Of a stretch of 64,000 nucleotides of DNA, positions 26,275 through 39,600 are shown one piece after another. Numbering within the stretch: position 1 is the first letter of the stretch; every line of letters starts with the position of its first letter. The notes below the pieces were generated by a model. The model did not search any database. It had not been told where the DNA came from and saw nothing but the letters and a program-made list of their open reading frames with translations. The DNA is from Blastomussa wellsi (Eukaryota > Cnidaria > Anthozoa > Scleractinia > Plerogyridae), in the NCBI GenBank assembly GCA_947652115.1, contig OX393562.1:11030146-11094145 (forward strand), written 5' to 3'. The translations under genes were made by a program, and so were the position numbers.

Positions 26275-29200
26275 GTATAACAATATAATTTGGTTTTATC
26301 AACTGGGTTGATAATGTCAATTGGCCATCGTAAAGAGATTCAAGAGATTCTCTTTACGGTGGCCAATTGACATTATCAACCCAGTTGATAAAACCAAATT
26401 ATATTTTCATATAGCTATGCTGTTTCATGATAACCACCGTTTTTTACTATCCAGAATGCTTAATGTTTTACAAGAGCCACGCACCAGTCACATTTAGAAG
26501 TCTATCTCTGAGAATAATTGTGGCGTTTCTATCTGACCGGCTCTTTGCATATTCGATCCTTTCATGCATGTCTGTTTAATAATCTAGGGAGGTTTCAGTT
26601 TATCTAAACTAATTTGCTCAAGGAAAACAAAATGGCGGCGTTTTCAGTACTATTTTGTGGCTTAAACGGGTTACAGAAAAAATTTTTTTCGCCCAAGTGC
26701 TTCAATTAACAAGTACTTTTGTTTTAACCAAAATTTCAGGGGTTAGGTGCACTTTAATCAGATGTGACTTGTGACAATTTCCCCAGCTTACAATGGCACT
26801 ACTTCGCGTGCACTTTACACTGCACATACTACTTTGTGTCCATTGCACAGACTATTGTTTCCACTACTGTCCACTGCACATACTACTTTGTGCCCATTGC
26901 ATATAGATTACGTTGTGTCCACTGTCTACCACACATTCTACTTTGTGTCCATTGTACACACAATACTTTGTGTCCATTGTACACACAATACTCTGTGTCA
27001 ATTGTACATACACTGTTTTGTGTCCACTACACATGCACACCTTTGTGTCCACTACACATACACTACTTTGTGTCCACTACACATACACCACTTTGTGTCC
27101 ACTACAGAAACAACAAAATTGTGTCCACTACACAAACAACAAATTTATGTCCACTACACAAGCAACTAATTTGTGTCCACAACACATACACAACTTGGTG
27201 TCCACAACACATACACTACTTTGTGTCCACTACACATACACTACTTTGTGTCGACTGCAAAAACAATACTTTGTGTCCATTGGACATACACTGCAATGGC
27301 ACTACTTTGTGTCGACTGTCCACTGCAAATACCACTTTGTGTCCATTGCACATAGACCACTGTGTCCACCGTCCACTGCACATACTACTTCGTGTCCATT
27401 GCATATTGATTACGTTGCATCCACTGTCCACTGCAGATATTGCTTCGTGTCCATTGCATATAGATTTCGTTGTGTCCACTGTCTACCACACATTCTACTG
27501 TGTCCACTGTACATACAATACTCTGTGTCCATTGTACATACACTGTTTTGTGTCCACTACACATACACTACTTTGTGTCCACTACTCATACACTACTTTG
27601 TGTCCATGCACAAACACTACTTTGTGTCTACTGCAAACACTACTGTGTGTCCACTGCACAAACACTACTTTGTGTCCACTACACATACACTACTTTGTGT
27701 CCACTGCACAAACACTACTTTGTGTCCACTGCACAAACACTACTTTGTGTCCACTGCACAAACACTACTTTGTGTCCATTGCATATAGATTACGTTGTGT
27801 CCACTGTCTACCACACATTCTACTGTGTCCATTGTACATACAATACTCTGTGTCCATTGTACATACAATGTTTTGTGTCCACTACACATACACTACTTTG
27901 TGTCCACTACGCATACACTACTTTGTGTCCATGCACAAACACTACTTTGTGTCTACTGCACAAACATTACTTTGTGTCCATCGCACAAACACTACTTTGT
28001 GTCCACTACATAAACAACTAATTTGTGTCCACAACACATACACTACTTGGTGTCCATAACACATACACTACTTTGTGTCCACTGCACATACACTACTTTG
28101 TGTCCACTGCACAAACAATAATTTGTGTCCATTGGCCATACACTGCTTTGTGCTCAATACACATACCTGGTTTTGTCTAGTAGAAGCCTCTCTTTCATAC
28201 AGATTATTTGCAATCTTCTTTTCACTCCAGTGTCTTCCCTGAAAATACCACAGTGCAATATCAATTCCTCTATACAGGGGTGTCAATACTAAGGAATCTG
28301 AACATCTTGCTGGGAATCGAGAGCCTCATGAATTTTTTGGGAAACATAAAATAATGACGTTTTAGTTTTTCTTAGAATGTTTCCATAAAAATTGGGACAA
28401 TATTCCAAATTTTCAGGACGACTTTCATTTACATGTACTCATAGTACTAATAACAAAGTTGTTGCAATTTTGATTCTGAACATAATTGTATTGATAACAA
28501 AGTTCTTGATTTTGATTCGTTCTGTGCACGCAATTGGTGTGTGATCACGAGGGTGTCCAATTATAAGTATCCAATTTGAACAACTTCAAATTGGCTACTC
28601 TTAATTGAATTGGCTACTGTTAGTGTAATTGCACCCCGTCAACAGTGAGTGGTAAAGTGATGATGTCACAAAAAACTAAATTTATGAAATTATGGATTTA
28701 CTTTCATTCTGAAAGTAAATAATGAAGAATACCCACTTGCCAAAAATCATCAATTCAATTCGGGGTGAGATATTGGCCCCAAAGATTTGTATGGAGTCGC
28801 TGAAGCATGAAACGGCTAACATCTCACCCCCAAATTGAAATAAGATGCTGATTTTTGTCAAGTGGGCATTCTTCATCGTGTACTTTCTGAAGATCTTAAT
28901 AAATCCCATAATTTCAAAAATTTTAATATTTTTTATGTCATACTTTACCACTCTATTAGCGCATCAACCAGGATTTTTTCTTCCTGTCTCTGGGCATTCT
29001 TCATCATGCACCTTAAGAAGATCTTAATGATCCCATTATTTCAAAATTTAAATATTTGTGACGTCACACTTCAGAACTCTAAGTTAACAGAACTAGCGAA
29101 TACTTTTTAACAGTTTAGACGATCAACAATCGGATTGGCACTCTGACTTAGAAAGCTTTGGCGAGGCTTCTCACAGAAATTTGGGCTCATGGCTTGTTTC

Positions 29201-30636
29201 GTCAAAGGGCATCATATAAAGACAAAAAGCTGAATTTACGAGACTATGAGGTTTCCGCAATTCTGCTCCAACGATTTTCTTGAAACTTGGCTATGATATG
29301 TATGAAGTTAATGCACGCTGATTCTAGAAATCAAATATAATTATTTTATAACTGAATGGTAGGAAAAAGTTTTCTCAAAGTTTCATTGCCCAAAGCCGAA
29401 AAAGTTAGGACGCAAAATTTGGCAATGGCCAGGTCGCTTGGAATAAACAAATTGGGAATGGGGATGAAGTGCTCCTGTTATCACACTTTTGCCCCCATAG
29501 ACTCGATCTCCAGAGGCGCAACTCCCTCCGTTTCTACCCCTGGAGTTAGGTTAGTGGAGGCCCACTCCCTCCTCTCTACCCAGGAATGCCCACAGTGGCC
29601 CTGAGAGAAGGCCCACTCCCTTCTCTTCATACACAGTATGCATCCCTTTGGGCTGTAGGTTTTGCTTTCTTTACACTCCAGGCACAGATGGGGCTTAACC
29701 ATTAATTGAGCACTTCGTTACCCACTTCCCCATTTTCAGCCACACAAAGTTGCTGTTGTCCTTATTTTTAAGCTGAAACAAGAGGAAGTTGATTAAGAAG
29801 CGTGACATCCGATAAACGCTACTTCTCGTGAATCATAAGATCAGGCACCCTTTCATTTACACCTTTTTGGATGTAGAGATATAATTTCTCGATCTTATAT
29901 CCATAGGCAGTGGCCTAATGGTTAGTGCGCTGGACTCTGGATCGGACGGTCCGGGTTCGAGTCCTGGCCGGGCCACTGCGTTGTGTTCTTGGGCAAGACA
30001 CTTTACTCTCACAGTGCCTCTCTTCACCCAGGTGTATAAATGGGTACCGGCGAATTTACTGCTGAGGGGTAACCCTGCGATGGACTAGCATCCCATCCAG
30101 GGGGGAGTAGAAATACTCTCTGTCGCTTCATGCTACAGAAACCGGGATAAGCTCCGACCTGATGGGTCACTAGGCCCGACTGCAGACTTACCTTTATATC
30201 CATACATTAAATGGTCAAATAAAAAAACATCCCGTTAAAAAGGTTTTTCCAAGTGCAGTACAGCCGGAATTGGAGCCAAAAGTAACATAGTTTTGCATAT
30301 TTAATTAGAAGTCATTCAATATAATTACTATAGTCTCCTTCGTTTCACTGGCATTTTACCTTATGCACACTGGACAATTAATTATAATAACTAATTAACA
30401 TAACTTAATTAATTAATTAACTTTTAATCAGTGGCCGAGGAGGGGTTTGGGAAAGATCACCAACAAAAATTAAAAATAAAAATAAAGTAGCTGTAGAGCA
30501 AGAGCCGTGCTCAGTTGATTACTCGCCTGATTACTCCCTGATTTGTACCCCACTTGGTTCTATTACCATTAAAAATTATTACAACAATGTATGAAATCAT
30601 AATACTAATAATAATACCAATAACAATAATAATAAT

Positions 30637-30669
<33 letters not shown>

Positions 30670-33600
30670 CTTTGTTCCTCTTATGATAAGACATATCTTA
30701 AGATGTATTTACAATCGTTAAAAAGAGAACAGACACACAAAAAACTTTTAGTGCAAAAAACAAAAATCAAACCAAAAGATCTGTTGAGACAGCCATCTCA
30801 TTCTTTGCAATGTGATTTGACATGTTACAGTATAAACTTCAATTGAAAAGAGCAGTACTGCAAAAAATAAAGCTAAAAAGTTGAACGAATTTTGACCAAT
30901 CCACTCACCCAATTCCTGCAGATGATTAAGATCCAAAACATAGATGCGACTTTCCTTGTAGTTAAGTTCCCTTTGTTTCTCATTGCTTATTTTAAGTTAT
31001 GAGGTTTTGGTTAAATAGAATGGCTGAGTTTAGGACTAACAGTGCTGAAGATTACCCATGCACTGTACAGGGTTGAGCTGTTAGGCTTAGACAAACATTT
31101 TACTAAAAATAGCCTTCAAAGGCTACATACCACAAAATTAGTAAGCATAGCTTCATTATCACATGTTCCATTTTGAAGTCGATCACTACAAAAACAAATA
31201 CATGCAAGGTCTTTTCACATTCCACATAGTTATAGCTATACAGTAATGATAGGAAAATAAAAAGAAAGAAGCGCCAGTACTTTTGGAAATGTGCAATATG
31301 CTGGCAAAAGGACTGGCTAAAGCACAACCCAACTCAGTCTGTAGTTATACATATATCTCTAGAGGTGATAAACAAAATCAGAGGGCAGCACCCATTGACA
31401 CCACTTTTGACATCTTGTAAACACAGTGGTAGAGTTGGTTGACATCCAACAGACCTCAAACTTTTATGTATTTTGCTGTGTGTGACAAGTGACTGGAAAT
31501 CTATAAATGTGGAATAGCAATCAAAAACGTATTTTTGCATTAATTACTGACCTGTACAACGAGCCAACAAGTCTCCAAGTGTAACTTTCTTGAGATATGA
31601 GGTATAATATATCCGCCTGTTTGGAAAATCTGCAAAAATAACAAAAACCTCTTCCAACAACATTTTCCAACTACCGTCCATTTGTGATACACTTTCATTG
31701 TTTTTTTTTTCATCTTTTCGTGTGTAAATGAAACTATTGCACGAATTTGCGAAGATTTGATTTGATTGACCGACTTCGGCAGATGGACGTGAAGTCTCTC
31801 ACCTAATCTGTAAAAAGGAAACAGGGTTCTGGTATTGAAGGATGTGAATTCCTGCTTTTATTTCTGTGTACTCTGGTGAATATTTTGAGATTGTAACTAG
31901 TATTGTAAATAATGGAATAAAGTGATTTTAATAATAATAATAACTGCTGCCCAGAGGGCAGCCTTACTATTCCCATCCAAAGTGCATCAGGCTTTTAGTC
32001 AGGCGTTTCAGAAACAAATATCACAAAAGACACCCGACTTCATTCTGTGACAGTTCTGTTGATGAGAATGTCCGATAGATGTCATGATGAGAAAGATAAA
32101 GTTAGTTTTAAATTTCTTAACCAATTTCTCTGAGTACAACATTTTTCTGCATTTCGGATATCTGTGCATCATACTTAATTTTAATTAAGCAACGTTTAAT
32201 TTTAAGATATGAAAATAGAGGAGACAAATTAAACACAGTTTCACAGAAATGTAATCTGACATGCAAATCTGAACATTTTTCACTCGATAAAACTAGCTTA
32301 ACTCGGACAGTGCATTGCATATGCACAAAAGAGCATTGAAAGCTTCTAATGACAAAATGTAGAATTTACTTGAAAAAATATTCTGTCTCTAAATATTAGT
32401 TGCCTGCCTCTGAAAGCAGCTTAATTTCTCATGGCTTGAGGAAGTTACATGCCTTTGTTTTTTGAGTTAAATGAAGTTTATTTCATTTACTTACAATACT
32501 AATGATACAACTACTTACTCTACTTACAGCACTGCATCTACTTACAGTTCATTACAATACTTGTCTAATGCCTACCTACATATTACCAAAATTTACATTA
32601 CAGAGAAATTAACTAACAGTAGGAGGCTTGAAATCTGATCCTTCGGTTCGTGGTTTAACTTATACATGCATAATATTATTTGTAACCATTTCAATTTTAA
32701 GTTTGATTTCTAAGAAATTCTCAAAAGCAACTATTTCTTTTGGATCAGTTTTACTGTTTCACTTGTTTTCAAAATGTAGAGCACTGTTAAATAAAATAAT
32801 GAGTGGGACTGACAGTTATGTGACCAAGTGTTTCCAGTTCTAAAAGGTGAAGCATACGAATGTGATCTCCCCAACTGGAGGAGGCCTTTCAATTATGTAA
32901 AGATGCCATCATCTGTGCCATCCGTGAGGGTGTGGAGATCTTCGACATGCATAGACGCACTTGCCTTCGCCCAGACTGGTCCACGCGTGGCATAGGCTAC
33001 TTCCTCCTCCAGCAACACTGCAGCTGCCCCTCTGGCATTCCAGACTGCTGCCCTGGGGGATGGAAGATCACCCTGGCGGGCTCACTGTTCCTGACCCCGG
33101 AGAAACAATGCTACACGGCCATCGAAGGTGAAGCCCTGGCTGTCGCCAGGGGCCTTGAACAAACCCGTTACTTCACCCAAGGTTGCGACAATCTTGTTGT
33201 CATCACTGATCACAAACCCCTGGTCAAAATCTTCGGTGACCGAACGTTGGACGAGATAACCAATTCACGGTTGTTCTGGCTCAAACAGCACACCCTTTCC
33301 GGGCGCTGCTACATCAAACACCTGCCCGGCAAAACCAACCACGCCACTGATGCAACAGTACCTCCCTTGGAGTGTCCAGCAGCTCTGACCTAGTGGAGTC
33401 AGCACTGATTGCATCTATCCACCAAGACAATCAGGACATTGGTACCATCTCATGGTCCCTCCTCGCACACGAGATGGCCTCAGACACTGCTCTGAGTTCA
33501 CTCCTGAAGCTTATAGAACAGGGGACCCCCAGTCTTGTCCACAACAACCACTCCCTTGCACCTCTATGGCCCATCTGCGAGTCTGTGTATGCACAGGAGG

Positions 33601-36600
33601 GTGTCCTTTTGTATCAGGACCGCGTCATCGTACCCTCGTCACTCCGCTCCTGTGTACTGCAGAACCTCCACGCAACTCACCAGGGAACATCAATGATGGA
33701 ACAGCGTGCCTGGGCCTTAGTTTACTGGCCAGGCATGTCCACGGACATCCGCAACATGAGAGACAGATGTGCAGACTGCAATAGAAATGCACCCACACAA
33801 GCAGCAATGCCTCCTCTTCCCACCACGCCACCCTCTACCCCGTTTGATGCTGTGTTCGCCGACTTCTTCACCTATGACGGCCGCCATTACCTCGTAGTTG
33901 GTGATTGCCTTTCCGGCTGGGTCGAGGTTTTTGGATCCCAAACAGGCACAACCCTTGTAGGCACTGTCGGCCTCATTTGCCACCTCCGTTCCTTCTTCGC
34001 CACGTTTGGTGTACCGGAAGAACTTTCCAGTGATGGTGGCCCAGAATTCACTGCAGGTTGTACAGAGGCTTTCTTCCGTCTCTGGGGAGTACAACATCCC
34101 GTGTCCTCGGCCCACTTCCCTCAGTCCAATGGCAGAGCAGAGGTGGCAGTTAAGTCAGCCAAGCGCCTTCTTATGTCCAACACCGGTCCAACTGACAGCC
34201 TTGATCATGACCGCTTACTGCGTGCAATGCTGCAACTACACAACACTCCTGACCCAGACTGCAACATCTCCCCTGTGCAGATGATCTTTGGCCATCCCCT
34301 AAGAGACACTCTCCTTCATCAACCGAATGGAGAAATTCTCAAATCCAAATGTACGCCCACTCTGGCGCCAAGCAAGGGCTGCTAAGGAGGAAGCTCTCCG
34401 TTCACAGATCTCTCGCACCACTGAGTCTCTAAAGGAACACTCGAGACCACTGCGGCCATTAGCCCTTGGCAAAAGAGTGTTTCTCCAGAACCAGCAGGGC
34501 ACCAACCCCAACAAATGGGACAGATCAGGGACTGTTGTCGAATCCCCAGGCCACAATCAGCACGGGTAAAGGTAGATGGCTCCGGACGCCTCGCGTTACA
34601 CAATCGTTGTTTCCTTTGTGCCTATACCCCGGCTACCCCATCCATCGAGTTGCTGCCTATGGTACCACCCTCACCACCTACCACTGTCCACACCCCTGCG
34701 CCACAGCCATCACTGCCCCACCGCTTCATGGAATCAGGCCCACTTCCTTCAATGCCCCCACCACCCTACCAGGAGCCACCCACTCCTCCATCTCAAGCAC
34801 CCGCCCTGAGCGACATGTCCTTGAATGCCCCTACAGCACTCTCTTAAGGCACTGCACCGGCCCTTGAACCTCCAGTAACACAGACTGTTGTACCAGAGCC
34901 CTTGTCACCCCCACCAGCGTCAACCCGAGACAGGGCTGTGGGTACCACATTGAGTCCGTCCACCTATGTTAGCATATAGCTTTCCAGACTAGGGGTATGC
35001 AGAGTTTCCCGCCAGTCAACCCGGTACCAGGACTTTTAAACCCGCTGACCGGGGACTCATGCGCTCGGCAAAACGAGTCAGCCATGGTTGTTTTTTCTAA
35101 CACTGCAAACGATCTCAAGGACTTGCTCGTTATTTCTCACAATACTATATTGTATTGTCATTTTTGCGTTCCTGTTCTATTGTAGAATGGTTCCTTCATC
35201 GTTGGCAGTAAAGTGAATTTTGCTCATCGGGACGTTTTTTGCTTCAACAATCACGTTTCAACCTCTCGGGAGCACTCCACTTACTCACAGTAACCACTAC
35301 TAATAATAATTATAATTACAAGGCCTAATATCAGCTGACGACTGTGTTGGGCAATCAAGGGTCTTGCTGCATGTCCTCATGAGCAGTGATCAGAAGTTAC
35401 TGCAAGCAGCTAGTAAGGGTCAAGGGGAATGCCATGATCTAGGGACATCACAGGACTCACAGAACGAAAGAGAACTGAAAATAAAACAGAGTGGAAAGGG
35501 AGGCATTGCATGCCCAATTTCTGAGACAAACGAATAATGAGAGAAATGAGAAGACCTGGGAATGGTTGTGGAGAGGAGAGCTTGAGAGAGAAACAGAGTC
35601 CCTCTTATTGCTGCTCAAAACTAGGCAATAAGAACAAACCATATCAAAGCAGTTATCGACAAGACCCAAGAGACTTCTAAGTGCAGAATGTGTCACCAGG
35701 CAAATGAAACAGTAAGCCATATTACGAGTGGTTGCTCCAACATGGTTCAATTGGAGTATAAGAGGAGGCATGACAACGTAGCAAGGGCAGTACATTGGGA
35801 CTTGACACAGGAATGTGTGGTTTTGTAATGGAGAGCGTCCTGGGGAATGAAGATTTCAAATTACTGTCGACTTCAGCATCCAGACTGACCACGAGTTCAA
35901 AGCAAGAAGGCCTGAACTCATGGTGCAAAACAAACATGAGCAGACGTGTCAAATAATTGACATCGCAGTTCCAGATGACATGGGTGTCAGGACAAAAGAA
36001 GAAGAAAAGATTGACAACTATCAAGACCTAGCAAGAGAGATTGGGAGAATGTGGAGAGTCCGAACCAAGGAAGACTCCCAGTGGTAGTGGGAGCACTAGG
36101 GACTATCCCAAAGAGGTTGGAAAAGTACAATCTTAGGTGCATCAGCATGAAATCTTCAGCAGAACTCATATAGAACACCACCCTCCTTGCAATACTGAGA
36201 AAGGTGCGAAAGGGTTTGAATTAATGAAAGATAGTTTGAACTGTGGGTAACCTTACTAGGTAACCAGTGTTTTTACTTGGTACCTATAGAGACAACCTGG
36301 ATCTACAGATCATAAACTGGTGCACCCACCCATCATCAAAAAGATGCTTCACTTCCTTTCGTGGGCACTGTTGAACTGTCAGGTCTCTTACTCCACTATC
36401 GGAGCGACATTGAAAATCGGTGCAAATGCTGTCTGATTACCACCATGTTGATTGAGCTTACTGCATATCTGACTAGTCATATTCTCACAAGAATGCAAAT
36501 ATCGACTTGAGGCCATCTTCTTAAAGCTCAAGTACCAAGGCACTTATTCAATTTGGCTGTCAAGCTGTTCATAGATTCCAAAATATCATACCAGTAGCAC

Positions 36601-39600
36601 ACTTCACCAACCGAAATGACTAACACCCACCATCCAAGTTATCATACATTATTTAAAGATCGAGGTTCTGTTAACATAGTGAAGAAATGTCTCCCAGACC
36701 TCAGCTCAAAAATGAAGACCTCAATCCAGCATGTCTTCATCAATGGAAAGTCAAGAAAGACCTTGGAGTTTGAGAAGTCAAGCCAGCCACTGTCAACCAA
36801 CAATACATTTTTTACAAATTTCAGTGTAACCTGTGTGATGCAGGATTATGTTGGTTACACTTGCGGCCACCTCCATGAACACATTGATCAGGACACCAAC
36901 AAAAATATTCATCGATTTGTAAACATTACTTGTGCGAACGCAATTCAAAAATACCTCCTGTTTTTTAGAACAATTTCACGTGCTTGCTAAATGCCCAAGC
37001 AAATTTGATTGGCTAATTAAGGATATGCTTTCGATACGAACTTGAGCTTTTATCATGCTAATTTTCTCTCGAGACTGAAACTATCAAAATCAAATCTTCA
37101 CATTAATTTTATTCACTTTGCCTTGAGATGGTGTCACGATGACTCTGAAGCGCCGGCTCTTAACTTTGATATTCGCTTGTTTATGGTTATTGATCAAAAA
37201 TAATAATTGTGCATGTAGATTGGCTGGACACAATTACTGGCAACCAAGTAATTGACATTGTGGGCCATACTAATAATATTAAAAATATTAAATATTTAAA
37301 CTATTTAAAAAATAATACAGTTATAAAACATTAAATCTCATTAATGTTTTAAAAACTGATCAGTGTATGTGCTTTGACTGTAAAGTGTCCGTGGCTGTGT
37401 CTGTTATGACAGTACGGGAGTAACCAACTTGTTGCTTTGTTGTTGCAGATAACGTGACTACACTTACTTGCTTTTCCCAGGTGTTGATTGTCTAATCAAC
37501 CCATTAAGAACTCGCAGCTGCTGCCTGCATGCCTGAAGAAAATACAGATTCCAGAGCAACTTACAGAAGCAAACCAGCTAAACACTCACCGATGTAGTGG
37601 TCAATTACTAGTTACTTAGTCACAAACAAACATATGCTGCCTGATTTAGGTTCTGTTTTAATTTTTTTTTCTTTAGTACGTCTGATTACCGTACAAATAT
37701 TTTGAAGTCCTTTTTAGTCTTATTTTGTTCGGTATGCTGTATTGAAATTTTTGGAAGGCTCGCATATCTAAATGCCCATACAGATCTCCTGCTCATATTT
37801 TATGTACTACTTAACAATAATTGGCCACAGATGCTTACAAGAGGTGATCACTTGGAAAAATTGTACCACACACTGAATGCCATTTGTCTGCCACACAAGG
37901 CAACAGCACTTTAGCAAACCTTCTACACTGAACAAGCAAAGCCTGAACTCAACGACAAAAGCCAGAAATTGGCACAACCTTTTGCAAAACATAGGCACGC
38001 AATGCGTGCGAGAGTTATTTTTTTTTTCAGTTTTGATATGGACGTATTGGGTATTTTTTTTTTGGTCAGCAAAACTAGCCCGTCCAAAACGAACGCTCAA
38101 TGGCCAATTTAGTGTTGGGCCTTTTGCTGACGGCATGTACATTTTAAGTAAATGAACGCAACGCAAAATACGTTTGACTAGCGAATTCATTCATGACAAA
38201 ACTTTCCTATCGACCATGAATAATATATCTGTAAAAACTGCCGTAATCAGTTTAATCAATCACTTTACTGCGCATGTCATTCCATTTCAAATTTAACCAG
38301 AATTAAAGCTACCGTTACTTCAGTCAGAAACATTTTAAAATTCAACATGGCTCTTATTCACAACTAACCACAATCAAAAAACAATCCCTCAACCCAAAGC
38401 TGCCAAAACAGACTGCTTGCAGCATGTAAAACTTCACATCCTCATACCTTTTTCACCACCATGAAAATTCCCGAACAGTTTTTTAAAACCCACACACAAC
38501 GCGGTACACCAGAGCTACATAAACACCGAGTGCTGGAAATAGAGACATCATGCCAACACCGCCCAATAAGGACAAGTTTATACGAAAATAAAGATGGCCG
38601 TCCCTTGAATCCGAAACAAATATTGATACAAAATTAAACGATACATACATGCAGCAATTTCATTGGTTATCGATTGATAGTATCCCAATTCTGATTGGTG
38701 TGAAATACATCATTCACCCATCCATCCATCCATCCACTGAATAGCGACATACGTCGGTACGCCGACTAAGAGTCATTTTTTTTTTAAAAAATAACTCAAC
38801 AAATGCAACTGGCAAAGGGCTGGTGGGCAGGAAAAGTTGTTAATTGCTGGCATGACAAGAAAAAAAAAACTGGTGCTACACTTGATATGATCTCACTTGG
38901 GCCCCACCCTCCGCATCAGTGACAACCTCATTTCTTGTCTCTTTCACAAGCTCAGCTGGCAGGAAAGCCATTTCTTTGTGTGGAAGGTAACTTATAAAAT
39001 ATGGTTACACAGGAAAGTTCAAATGTACGAGGCATGCAAACAGCACTTGAGGATTAACTTGCAGCAGCTGACCCATCCATATCTCCACTCTGCTCAGGCT
39101 CAAGTATGTGTGCAAAAATATCTAGCTATTACCTTTTCATATCTGGCTAACACATCAAACATATGCCTTGTATCAGGAAAGGATGTATAGGCACTCATAA
39201 ATTCTTCAAACAAGCTTGAACTGGCTGGAGATAAAACAGAGAATTTTACACCAAAATTAAAAGCACAAAGAGGATTTGAATTTGCAAACGAATATGAAAA
39301 AAACTTTATACATTTTTATGTACACACAAATTAGAATTCATGTTATATGCTACATATAAAATCAGGGAATTATATACCGGTATGTACACATTGCTTTGCC
39401 AACTCTTTATGCTCTAATAGTGAAAATGTATTTTAGCAATTTCAGTTGCAAAAATGCTTTTCACACACAATAGCAAGAAACATTGTTTACAGCTTGTCAT
39501 TATTATGAGATGTATGCTCTTATAACTTATATTGTAACTGACACTGAATTTTTTATTTCTATCTCTGCTCAATGGTAGCTGCTTACTAAATAAGTAACTC

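Larger units (their letters stand above)
31630..37467. other. NUP107 intron 7, filled with retroelement fragments
   Basis: A 5.8-kb intron. It holds a Ty3 RNase H/integrase segment, a LINE 3' coding fragment and a Penelope-like fragment, all on the plus strand, antisense to NUP107. 31640-32860 has a possible LINE 3' tail near 31860-31955 (AATAAAGTGATTTTAATAAT) and no gene. Confidence 0.8.

Noticed and set aside
26764..28059. A 431-codon plus-strand open frame and several overlapping ones
   Set aside because: They are by-products of the 25-bp minisatellite, which lacks stops in several frames. The peptide is pure repeat ([14 protein letters not shown] type).
26830..28166. A CRISPR array
   Set aside because: Repeats are contiguous and variable, with no spacers, and the context is a eukaryotic intron.
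29906..29985. A functional tRNA-Gln gene
   Set aside because: The head is followed by a long shared body and bounded by an 11-bp target duplication, so it is a SINE.
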